Below are positions 34,726 to 42,473 of a stretch of DNA of 64,000 bases, one piece after another. Origin of the DNA: Prevotella sp. UBA6994 (GTDB lineage: Bacteria > Bacteroidota > Bacteroidia > Bacteroidales > Bacteroidaceae); the NCBI GenBank assembly GCA_002449845.1, contig DJXW01000037.1, positions 4,750 to 68,749 on the forward strand, read 5' to 3'. The translations under genes were made by a program, and so were the position numbers. Position 1 is the stretch's first letter. Each line of letters starts with the position of its first letter. The notes beneath the pieces are model-generated. The model saw only the letters and a program-made list of their open reading frames with translations. It was not told the origin of the DNA and ran no database searches.

Positions 34726-35550
34726 TCAAAAATAGCTTTTTTCATAATCCTCATCGTCAGAAACATCCTCAGCCTCAAGGTTCAAGTCTTCTGGGTCAGT
34801 TTCAAAAGTGGTACGATAACTCTCTTCCGTTAACTTGTCTTCATCGTAATCATCCTCATCGTCAATGTCGTTGTAGTGATCTTCGCTTTCTTCAAGTTCA
34901 TCATCATTGTCGATGTCTTCATCATCTTCGTTGTAATTGCCCTCATTGTCGTAGTTGATATGAGGTTTGATAGCTTCTGGTTTCTCCTTGGCAAAGATCG
35001 CCTCTACCCAAGAGCCCTTGGCGATTTCCAATACTTCAAATCCATCGTTCACTTTCTTCTCGTACATTCCACCAGGTTTGTGGAGCCTGTCTTTAGGAAG
35101 TGTTGTCGTACTGATGTCGAAGCCACTTTCGATGATGTCTTGAATGCTTTGGGAAAGAGACTCCCAGCCACCGCCAAAATTCCTGTCGATTACTTCCAAT
35201 AACTTAGCAGCCGAAATGTGACGGATGTTCTCGTAAGTCAAGTCGGTAACTCTCATAATGGGACGTTTCTTGATAGCCCATTTGGTTTTTGAACTCTCGT
35301 CCACCCGTATTACGCCTATTTTAAAACCACGAGCTTCATATTTGGAAATAACTTCTGGCTTGTCGATTTTCACCTCTTCCAATTCGAAGGCACTACGTAA
35401 GATATCAGTATAATGGCGGAAGTTGTCTTTGAGATCAGCATCTTTCTCTGCGGCTTCCCACATGCGAAAGACATCATTTTCTTGAATATCCCAAACATTA
35501 CTCTTTGTTAGAGTTTTCAAGGTCAAAATACTTTTGTCTTTTTGTTTCAT
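34726..35550 (-). CDS. Hypothetical protein with highly acidic C-terminal tail
   Basis: I do not recognise the family. Residues 1-195 are a mixed, apparently folded region (VWDIQENDVFRMWEAAEKDA, IRHISAAKLLEVIDRNFGGG). Residues ~200-274 are dominated by D and E with N/Y (DDEDIDNDDELEESEDHYND), a strongly negative, probably disordered tail. Such tails can mimic nucleic acids or bind basic proteins, but nothing here proves that. There is no signal peptide, so it is cytoplasmic. A minus-strand TAATTTTG box at 35670-35677 is its likely promoter. Confidence 0.78.
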   Translation of the reverse strand: MKQKDKSILTLKTLTKSNVWDIQENDVFRMWEAAEKDADLKDNFRHYTDILRSAFELEEVKIDKPEVISKYEARGFKIGVIRVDESSKTKWAIKKRPIMRVTDLTYENIRHISAAKLLEVIDRNFGGGWESLSQSIQDIIESGFDISTTTLPKDRLHKPGGMYEKKVNDGFEVLEIAKGSWVEAIFAKEKPEAIKPHINYDNEGNYNEDDEDIDNDDELEESEDHYNDIDDEDDYDEDKLTEESYRTTFETDPEDLNLEAEDVSDDEDYEKSYF

Positions 35551-35857
35551 ATAAATTGATATGTTAGTTTTTATTTTAATTTTCCGTTGAATGATTCTGA
35601 GTCATCTTGTTCGTTAAGAGTTATGTCGTATGTTTGAATGGTATTGTGATATGAACTCCATACTTGTTGCAAAATTACAATATAATATTTAATTTGCAAG
35701 TTTTTGGGTTATTATTTTTATCTTTCTCGCAAAAACAATGCTTGAAAATGCTTAGATGTGAAATTTGGCATAGATTTATAAAAAACTATTGGCGAAAGAT
35801 GTGGTCTGAAATGTTTTTTGATTAACTTTGCAAATGAATAACATATAATGATAGAAA
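35551..35857. other. Divergent intergenic region with two promoters
   Basis: No gene. It contains the minus-strand TAATTTTG box (35670-35677) and the plus-strand TAACTTTG box (35823-35830); the remainder is plain AT-rich sequence. Confidence 0.6.
35823..35830 (+). promoter_or_regulatory. -7 box (TAACTTTG) of the RNA methyltransferase gene
   Basis: TAACTTTG lies 27 bases upstream of the ATG at 35858. Confidence 0.65.
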
Positions 35858-37354
35858 ATGAGTAGAAAAAAGAGACCGATGCCAGTTTTTGAGAACGTGA
35901 CCATTACCGATACGGCTGCAGAAGGAAAATCGCTTGTGCGTATTACCATCCCTGCCCATGACGGTACTGAAGAGTCACAACTGGTGGTGTTTGTTCCTTG
36001 GTGTGTACCAGGAGATGTGGTTGACTTGCAGATTAAGCGAAAAAAACATAGTTATGCAGAGGCTGAGGTTGTCAGGTTTCGCAAATACAGTGATGTGAGA
36101 GAAAAGCCTATGTGTCAGCATTTTGGTGTTTGCGGAGGGTGTAAGTGGCAAAACCTACCATATTCCGAACAACTGAAGATGAAGCAAAAGCAGGTTTACG
36201 ACCAACTCACACGTATTGGTCATTTGTCTTTGCCTGCTCCTGGAACCATATCTGATGACGGAGTGGAATTTAAGAATATCTTGGGGTCGGTAAAGACACG
36301 TGAGTATAGAAACAAACTCGATTTTGGCGCATCCAATCGTAGATACCTTACACGGGAGGAAATAGATAGTGGGGTAGAGTATTCCAGAGACGCACTTGGT
36401 TTTCATATTACAGGTGCTTTTGACAAGATACTGCCCATTGAAAAATGTTGTCTGATGGATGATTTGCATAATCGTATCAGAAACGAAATCAGAGATTACT
36501 CCCTGCAACATGGGATTTCTTTCTTTGACCTTCGTCAGCAAACGGGATTGTTACGAGACGTTATCATCAGAAATTCTAACTCTGGTGAATGGATGGTCAT
36601 CATTCAGTTCAAGTTTGAGCAACCTTCACAAATGCCTGATGAGGCAAAGGGATTGTTGCAACATATCGCCGATACGTTTGAGGAAATCACGTCTTTGCTA
36701 TGGGTGGATAATCAGAAATGTAATGATACTTTTTTCGACCTCGAAACACATGCTTTCAAAGGCGCAAACCATATCTTTGAGATCATGGAAGACCTGCGTT
36801 TCAAAGTGGGACCTAAAAGTTTCTATCAGACCAATACCGAACAGGCTTACCATCTCTATTCTGTGGTACGCGATTTTGCTTTTTCTGGACTTAAAGACTC
36901 CACGCCCCCTCTTATCTACGATTTATATACAGGCACGGGAACCATTGCCAATTTCGTAGCCAAAAAAGCAAGTCGTGTGATAGGCATTGAGTATGTACCC
37001 GAAGCGATTGAAGACGCAAAGGTAAACTCAACTATCAATCACATAGATAATACCTTCTTCTTTGCAGGGGACATGAAAGATTTGCTGACAGATGAGTTTA
37101 TTGAACAACATGGTCGGCCAGACGTAATCATTACCGATCCTCCACGTGCTGGAATGCATCCTGATGTGGTGGAAACCATTATGAGAGCTGCTCCGAACCG
37201 TATCGTGTATGTAAGTTGCAATCCTGCAACACAAGCGAGAGACCTCGAACGCTTGACAGAACAATACAAGATAGTAACCGTTCAGCCCGTTGATATGTTC
37301 CCACATACTCCTCATGTAGAGAATGTGGTACTCTTGAAGCGACTCGACGAATAA
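35858..37354 (+). CDS. rlmD: 23S rRNA (uracil-5-)-methyltransferase, RlmD/RumA type
   Basis: SAM-dependent enzyme making 5-methyluridine in RNA. The 498 residues contain an N-terminal TRAM-like domain, then the iron-sulfur cysteine cluster CQHFGVCGGCKWQN (residues ~87-100). The SAM site is YDLYTGTGTIANFVAKKASR and the catalytic Cys sits in VYVSCNPATQARDLERL. The exact uridine target (U1939, U747 or tRNA U54) cannot be fixed from sequence alone, so the symbol is tentative. Confidence 0.88.
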   Translation: MSRKKRPMPVFENVTITDTAAEGKSLVRITIPAHDGTEESQLVVFVPWCVPGDVVDLQIKRKKHSYAEAEVVRFRKYSDVREKPMCQHFGVCGGCKWQNLPYSEQLKMKQKQVYDQLTRIGHLSLPAPGTISDDGVEFKNILGSVKTREYRNKLDFGASNRRYLTREEIDSGVEYSRDALGFHITGAFDKILPIEKCCLMDDLHNRIRNEIRDYSLQHGISFFDLRQQTGLLRDVIIRNSNSGEWMVIIQFKFEQPSQMPDEAKGLLQHIADTFEEITSLLWVDNQKCNDTFFDLETHAFKGANHIFEIMEDLRFKVGPKSFYQTNTEQAYHLYSVVRDFAFSGLKDSTPPLIYDLYTGTGTIANFVAKKASRVIGIEYVPEAIEDAKVNSTINHIDNTFFFAGDMKDLLTDEFIEQHGRPDVIITDPPRAGMHPDVVETIMRAAPNRIVYVSCNPATQARDLERLTEQYKIVTVQPVDMFPHTPHVENVVLLKRLDE

Positions 37355-37399
37355 ATGCACAAAAAAAAATCATTTGTATATATATTAATAATGTGTAAA

Positions 37400-37431
37400 T
37401 TTGTAAGCATTAAAAATAATGTTTATCTTTG
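37400..37431 (+). promoter_or_regulatory. Promoter of the porin gene (TTTG-N20-TATCTTTG)
   Basis: TTTG at 37400-37403 and TATCTTTG at 37424-37431 lie 33 bases before the ATG at 37465. Confidence 0.75.
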
Positions 37432-37464
37432 CAAATGAAATATAAATTGTAAAAAAGTATAATT

Positions 37465-38550
37465 ATGAAAAAGTTTTATTTGTCAATGCTCTTGGCAATG
37501 GTTACTATTAGCTCTTTTGCACAAGAAAAAAAGACGATTCAATTACCCTCTTGGCTTACTGACGTGAAACTGAGTGGATATGGTATGTTGCAATACCAAG
37601 GCTTAGATAAGGAAGATGCCAAGGAGAATGCCTTCAACTTGCGCTTGTTGCGTTTATCTCTCGAAGGCAGAATCAAGCAAGATTGGTATTGGAAGATGCA
37701 ACTCCAAATCAACGGAAACATTTCGTCGCTCAATGCTTCTCCACGTATCGTTGATGCTTTTGCTGAATGGCAGAAGTATAAATTCTTCATGGTGAAAGCT
37801 GGTCAGTTCAAGCGCCCGTTTACTTTTGAGAACCCAATGCATCCTATCACACAAGGATTCATGTCTTATTCACAACCCGTGTCTAAGTTGGCTGGATTCT
37901 CTGATCGTACAGGCGAACACGCGAGCAATGGCCGTGATATTGGTTTGCAGATTCAGGGTGACTTCCTTCCCAATGCAGCTGGCAGAAACTTGCTTCACTA
38001 CCAAGTGGGTGTGTTCAATGGTGAAGGTATCAACCAAAAGGACAAAGACAATAAGAAAGACCTTATCGGTGGCATTTGGGTGATGCCTATCCCAGGATTG
38101 CGCATTGGTGCGTTTGGATGGACAGGTACACGCTATATGACGACATCAGAAACCGTTAATGGCTCACTCGATGTTGTGTCTAAGACAGAAAGTGTTCGAA
38201 AGAATCGTTATGCTTTTTCTGCTGAATATGCTCAAAATGATTGGACTTTCCGTTCAGAATATATTCATAGCCAAGGTTATGCTGCCAACAAGGACAAGGG
38301 TGACAAGGCTGACGGTTTCTATGCACTTGCCATTGCTCCTATCATTAAGAACAAGATGCACGCTAAGGTTCGTTACGATGTGTATCGTGACCAAAAGACA
38401 TGGGGTTCTTCCAAGACTTATTACGAGGTGGGAGCCGATTATCTGTTTTCAAAGAACTTGCAGGTATATTTGGAATATGCTCGTGTAAATGAGAGAGCCA
38501 CCCATTCCAATTATAATCTCGTTGACGTAGAACTTGATTTCAGGTTCTGA
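37465..38550 (+). CDS. OprO/OprP-like outer-membrane porin
   Basis: A signal peptide (residues 1-19, ending SSFAQ) is followed by ~340 residues of outer-membrane barrel. Motifs common to the phosphate-selective porin O/P family are FNLRLLRLSLEGRIKQDWYW, AGQFKRPFTFENPMHP and the closing strands YLEYARVNERATHSNYNLVD followed by VELDFRF. Substrate specificity (phosphate or pyrophosphate) is inferred only from the family. The next gene, a pyrophosphatase, is 36 bp downstream, suggesting a shared phosphate theme. Confidence 0.85.
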   Translation: MKKFYLSMLLAMVTISSFAQEKKTIQLPSWLTDVKLSGYGMLQYQGLDKEDAKENAFNLRLLRLSLEGRIKQDWYWKMQLQINGNISSLNASPRIVDAFAEWQKYKFFMVKAGQFKRPFTFENPMHPITQGFMSYSQPVSKLAGFSDRTGEHASNGRDIGLQIQGDFLPNAAGRNLLHYQVGVFNGEGINQKDKDNKKDLIGGIWVMPIPGLRIGAFGWTGTRYMTTSETVNGSLDVVSKTESVRKNRYAFSAEYAQNDWTFRSEYIHSQGYAANKDKGDKADGFYALAIAPIIKNKMHAKVRYDVYRDQKTWGSSKTYYEVGADYLFSKNLQVYLEYARVNERATHSNYNLVDVELDFRF

Positions 38551-38586
38551 TACGAAATCTTTATGTTTATTTAAATACAATCTTAT

Positions 38587-40773
38587 ATGAATAACATTCC
38601 AAGTGTATTTTGGTTGGTGCCAATTGCATCGGTAGTTGCCTTATGCATGGCATGGTTTTTCTTTAAGAGCATGATTCAGGCAGACGAGGGAACGCCTCGT
38701 ATGCGTGAGATTGCTAAGTATGTACGTGATGGCGCTATGGCGTACTTGAAACAGCAGTACAAAGTGGTGCTATATGTGTTTATTGCCTTGGCTGCCCTCT
38801 TTGCTTTCATGGCTTACGGTATGGGCGTACAAAACCCATGGGTACCCTTTGCCTTCTTGACGGGTGGTTTCTTCTCTGGATTGGCAGGATTCTTTGGAAT
38901 GAAGACTGCTACATACGCGTCTGGTCGTACAGCCAATGCTGCTCGTAAAAGTCTTGATGCTGGCTTGAAGATTGCTTTCCGTTCTGGTGCCGTAATGGGA
39001 CTCACCGTGGTTGGTCTTGGCTTGCTCGACATTGCCATTTGGTTTATCGTGCTCAATCGTTTTGATCCGGATGGCCTCATTTCTATCACTACTACCATGC
39101 TGACTTTCGGTATGGGTGCTTCTACGCAAGCCTTGTTTGCTCGTGTAGGTGGTGGTATCTATACCAAAGCTGCCGACGTAGGTGCAGACATCGTGGGTAA
39201 GGTTGAGGCTGATATTCCAGAAGACGATCCACGTAACCCCGCCACCATTGCAGACAATGTGGGTGATAACGTGGGCGATGTAGCTGGTATGGGAGCCGAC
39301 CTTTATGAGAGCTATTGCGGAAGTATTCTTTCTACTGCTGCCCTTGGTGCTGCTGCCTTCGCAATGGTACCTGAGATGCAACTCAAGGCTGTGGTTGCTC
39401 CAATGCTTATCGCAGCCGTTGGCGTGTTCCTTTCTTTGTTCGGCATTTTCCTCGTTCGTACCAAAGAGGGTGCTACCATGAAAGATTTGCTTCATTCATT
39501 GTCTTTGGGTACTAACGTATCTGCCGTACTTATCGCAGCTGCTACATTTGCCATCTTATATTTGCTCGGCATAGAAAACTGGCTGGGCTTGTCATTCTCT
39601 GTGATTTCTGGTCTTGCTGCTGGTGTTATCATCGGACAGGCTACAGAGTATTACACTTCTCATTCATATAAACCTACCCAAAAGATTTCCGAGGCAGGTC
39701 TTACGGGATCAGCTACCGTAATTATCAAGGGTATAGGTACGGGTATGATTTCTACTTGCATTCCCGTGATTACCATTGGTGTAGCCATTATGCTTAGTTA
39801 TATGTGTGCCAACGGTTTCGACCTTAGCATGTCTTCTCAGAGTCTTGCTCACGGTCTTTATGGTGTTGGTATCGCTGCTGTAGGTATGCTCTCAACGTTA
39901 GGTATCACATTGGCTACCGATGCTTACGGTCCTATTGCCGACAATGCCGGTGGTAATGCAGAGATGAGTGAGTTGGGTGAGGAAGTGCGCCATCGCACGG
40001 ATGCTCTTGATGCTCTTGGTAATACAACTGCTGCTACAGGAAAGGGATTTGCCATTGGCTCTGCCGCTCTCACCGCCTTGGCTTTGCTTGCATCTTACAT
40101 TGAAGAGATTAAGATTGCCATGACTCGTGCAGGAGTAATGATGGAAAATGTGAAGGGTGAGGCTATTGATGCCGCACAAGCTACAATTCCCGACTTCATG
40201 AACTTCTTCCAGGTTAATTTGATGAATCCTAAAGTGCTTGTCGGTGCTTTTATCGGTGCCATGGCTTCATTCCTGTTCTGTGGACTCACCATGGAGGCTG
40301 TGGGACGTGCCGCTCAGAAAATGGTAGTGGAAGTACGTCGTCAGTTTAAAGAAATTGCTGGTATTCTCGAAGGTACAGGTACTCCTGATTATGGTCGTTG
40401 TGTAGAAATCTCTACTCGTGCCGCTCAGCATGAGATGATATTCCCCTCAATTCTTGCCATCATCATTCCTATTATCGTAGGATGTGTACTTGGTGTAGCC
40501 GGTGTGCTCGGTTTGCTCGTAGGCGGATTGGCATGTGGATTTACCCTTGCCGTGTTCATGGCTAATGCTGGTGGCGCATGGGATAATGCCAAAAAGAACG
40601 TCGAGGAAGGTAACTTTGGCGGAAAAGGCTCATTTGCACATAAGGCTACCATCGTAGGCGACACCGTGGGCGATCCATTCAAGGATACAAGCGGACCTTC
40701 ACTCAATATCTTGATTAAGTTGATGTCAATGGTCAGCATTGTAATGGCTGGATTGACGGTCGCATTTATTTAA
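38587..40773 (+). CDS. hppA: Membrane-bound K+-dependent ion-pumping pyrophosphatase
   Basis: Hydrolyses pyrophosphate and pumps Na+ and/or H+ across the inner membrane. The 728 residues form ~16 helices. The substrate site is DVGADIVGKVEADIPEDDPR and DNVGDNVGDVAGMGADLYES, with DNAGGNAEMSELGEEVRHRT and NAGGAWDNAKKNVEEG in the second half. Alanine at residue 482 and glycine at 485 in GNTTAATGKGF mark the K+-dependent subclass, which in this phylum is usually Na+-pumping. It follows the porin gene and ends in a strong terminator. Confidence 0.95.
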   Translation: MNNIPSVFWLVPIASVVALCMAWFFFKSMIQADEGTPRMREIAKYVRDGAMAYLKQQYKVVLYVFIALAALFAFMAYGMGVQNPWVPFAFLTGGFFSGLAGFFGMKTATYASGRTANAARKSLDAGLKIAFRSGAVMGLTVVGLGLLDIAIWFIVLNRFDPDGLISITTTMLTFGMGASTQALFARVGGGIYTKAADVGADIVGKVEADIPEDDPRNPATIADNVGDNVGDVAGMGADLYESYCGSILSTAALGAAAFAMVPEMQLKAVVAPMLIAAVGVFLSLFGIFLVRTKEGATMKDLLHSLSLGTNVSAVLIAAATFAILYLLGIENWLGLSFSVISGLAAGVIIGQATEYYTSHSYKPTQKISEAGLTGSATVIIKGIGTGMISTCIPVITIGVAIMLSYMCANGFDLSMSSQSLAHGLYGVGIAAVGMLSTLGITLATDAYGPIADNAGGNAEMSELGEEVRHRTDALDALGNTTAATGKGFAIGSAALTALALLASYIEEIKIAMTRAGVMMENVKGEAIDAAQATIPDFMNFFQVNLMNPKVLVGAFIGAMASFLFCGLTMEAVGRAAQKMVVEVRRQFKEIAGILEGTGTPDYGRCVEISTRAAQHEMIFPSILAIIIPIIVGCVLGVAGVLGLLVGGLACGFTLAVFMANAGGAWDNAKKNVEEGNFGGKGSFAHKATIVGDTVGDPFKDTSGPSLNILIKLMSMVSIVMAGLTVAFI

Positions 40774-40783
40774 AAACACTAAT

Positions 40784-40841
40784 AAGATAAGTGAAAATAA
40801 ATGGATTTCAACGATTTCCTAAATTTTCACTTATCTTTTTT
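40784..40841 (+). terminator. Intrinsic terminator of hppA
   Basis: AAGATAAGTGAAAAT (40784-40798) pairs perfectly with 40823-40837 and runs into T6. Confidence 0.8.
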
Positions 40842-40862
40842 GGGTATATGGCGTTTTTTTGT

Positions 40863-40870
40863 TACTTTTG
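40863..40870 (+). promoter_or_regulatory. -7 box (TACTTTTG) of the small His-rich gene
   Basis: TACTTTTG lies 26 bases upstream of the ATG at 40897. Confidence 0.6.
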
Positions 40871-40896
40871 CAACACAATACACTAAATAATGAATT

Positions 40897-41082
40897 ATGG
40901 CTAGCTTTAACGAAAAAAAACGTCATCACCATCATCACAATGATGCTTCCGAGGTGTTTAAGAAAAAAGCGCTGAAAGCCAAGAAGCGTAAGGACTTCTT
41001 GGAGAAAGCGACCTTTTTCTTATTAATGGTCTTGGCTGCTCTAGTGGTAATCGGTGTCTTCTATGCCTATACATTTGGGTAA
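40897..41082 (+). CDS. Small His-rich single-pass membrane protein
   Basis: The 61-residue protein starts MASFNEKKRHHHHHND, a natural run of five histidines. A lysine-rich stretch follows (FKKKALKAKKRKDF), then one membrane helix (ATFFLLMVLAALVVIGVFYA). The basic N-terminus should face the cytoplasm. A promoter upstream and a terminator directly downstream support expression as a separate gene. No function can be assigned; metal binding by the His run is a guess. Confidence 0.75.
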   Translation: MASFNEKKRHHHHHNDASEVFKKKALKAKKRKDFLEKATFFLLMVLAALVVIGVFYAYTFG

Positions 41083-41120
41083 TTATATATCACAATGAGT
41101 AATTTAGGTGTAACAAGATA

Positions 41121-41150
41121 AAAAGCAATCAAATCAATGATTGCTTTTTT
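41121..41150 (+). terminator. Intrinsic terminator of the small His-rich gene
   Basis: AAAAGCAATCA (41121-41131) pairs with TGATTGCTTTT (41138-41148), followed by more T residues. Confidence 0.8.
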
Positions 41151-41193
41151 ATTGTTGTTTGTATCTTGTAGCTTTTGAGATTCATTTAGAAAT

Positions 41194-41278
41194 AAAAAAA
41201 TCAAGAACGTTTCACAACGCTCTTGATACGAATTTTTAACTAACTTATTATCAACTATTCATTACTCATTACTTTCCG
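41194..41278 (-). ncRNA. Candidate small RNA
   Basis: A minus-strand TATCTTTG box at 41283-41290 points into a short stretch with no gene. About 60-80 bases on, TCAAGAGCG / CGTTCTTGA (41226-41218 with 41209-41201, one G-U pair) forms a stem followed by T7. A transcript of roughly 85 nt is predicted. No -33 TTTG is evident, and no known RNA family is recognised. Confidence 0.45.
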
Positions 41279-41334
41279 CTTGCAAAGATATGAATATTTT
41301 TCATTAGTCGTTATCATTTTGATAGGAAAACTAA

Positions 41335-41348
41335 CGTAAACGTTTACG
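41335..41348. promoter_or_regulatory. LacI-type operator, perfect 14 bp palindrome
   Basis: CGTAAACGTTTACG is a perfect palindrome with the central CG typical of LacI/CcpA-family operators. It lies 74 bp upstream of the -7 box of the LacI-family gene, so autoregulation and control of the adjacent GH2 gene are plausible. Confidence 0.65.
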
Positions 41349-41421
41349 ATAGTCAAATTGTTTATATGAAATAAAGTTATATTTTTAGGCGAATATCAAT
41401 GGTTGTTTCAATAAAATAATG

Positions 41422-41429
41422 TATATTTG
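41422..41429 (+). promoter_or_regulatory. -7 box (TATATTTG) of the LacI-family gene
   Basis: TATATTTG lies 22 bases upstream of the ATG at 41452. Confidence 0.6.
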
Positions 41430-41451
41430 CAACAATTATAAATCGTGACGT

Positions 41452-42468
41452 ATGAAACAGCGCAGAATATCGTTAAAAGATTTAGCTAAGGAGTTGAATG
41501 TAAGTATAGCCACGGTTTCTCGTGCATTGAGGGGAAGTCATGAGGTGGGAGAGGAGATGACACGCAAGGTAAAAGAACTTGCCAAGAAGTTAAACTATCG
41601 TCCTAATCCCTTTGCCCAAAGTCTTCGTCGGGAAGCACCGAGAGTTATAGGTGTCATTGTGCCCAATTTGGTTACTCATTATTATGCCTCTGTCTTAGAT
41701 GGCATAGAAGATTATGCTTCACGCAATGGTTATTCGGTGATCTCAGCCAACAGTCATGAGAATCATGAGATTGAGGAGAGGGCTATTGATAATTTCATTT
41801 CTATGCACGTAGAAGGTATTATAGCTTGCTTGGCACAAGATACTGTTGATTACCATCATTTTGAGGAGATTCATGAGATGGGACTTCCTCTTGTCTTTTT
41901 CGCACGTACTTGTTTGCCTGATAAGTTCTCTCAGGTAGTTGCTAATGGAGATGAGGCTGCATACGAAGCTACTTGTCATTTGATAGAATCAGGCAGCAAG
42001 CGCATTGCCTTTATTGGAGGTCCCAATCACCTTGATATGGTTCGCAGACGTAAACACGGGTATTTGGAGGCATTGCGTGAACATAAGATTCCGATAGACC
42101 GTTCTTTGGTGGCTTGCGATAAGATTGATTTCAGCGTTGCCCGTGACGTTACCATTCAGATGCTCAAAAGCGACAACCGTCCAGATGCTATCCTTGCCTT
42201 TAATGACATCATCACATACGCAGCCTTTGACGCTATCAAGTCTATGAAACTCCAAATCCCTGATGATGTGGCAATCATAGGTTTTACCGATGGCGACAGT
42301 GCTGCATTCGTTACTCCTCGTCTTTCCGCTATTATGGATCAGGCACATGTGCAAGGAGTGAAAGCCTGTGAGTTACTTTTACGCAATATCAATGGCGACA
42401 CAAAAATATATAGGGAAGTGGTTCCGATGATTTTGAAAATTCGAGAAAGTAGTGAGAAAAGTAAATAA
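41452..42468 (+). CDS. LacI-family transcriptional regulator
   Basis: The 338 residues start with the LacI HTH (ISLKDLAKELNVSIATVSRA, then LRGSHEVG) and hinge helix region RPNPFAQSLRREAPR. A periplasmic-binding-protein-like sensor domain follows (VIGVIVPNLVTHYYASVLDG; PDAILAFNDIITYAAFDAIK; AIIGFTDGDSAAFVTPRLSA). It probably represses the GH2 gene that begins 5 bp after its stop, responding to a sugar. The palindrome at 41335-41348 is its likely binding site. Confidence 0.95.
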   Translation: MKQRRISLKDLAKELNVSIATVSRALRGSHEVGEEMTRKVKELAKKLNYRPNPFAQSLRREAPRVIGVIVPNLVTHYYASVLDGIEDYASRNGYSVISANSHENHEIEERAIDNFISMHVEGIIACLAQDTVDYHHFEEIHEMGLPLVFFARTCLPDKFSQVVANGDEAAYEATCHLIESGSKRIAFIGGPNHLDMVRRRKHGYLEALREHKIPIDRSLVACDKIDFSVARDVTIQMLKSDNRPDAILAFNDIITYAAFDAIKSMKLQIPDDVAIIGFTDGDSAAFVTPRLSAIMDQAHVQGVKACELLLRNINGDTKIYREVVPMILKIRESSEKSK

Positions 42469-42473
42469 ATGAT

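Larger units (their letters stand above)
41083..41451. other. Intergenic region with terminator, candidate sRNA and LacI operator
   Basis: No protein gene. In order it contains a plus-strand terminator (41121-41150), a candidate minus-strand sRNA (41194-41278) with its own terminator and -7 box, the palindromic operator at 41335-41348 and the regulator promoter at 41422-41429. Confidence 0.6.

Noticed and set aside
38770..39495. A 241-codon frame on the minus strand
   Set aside because: It is antisense to hppA, with a composition typical of a shadow frame.
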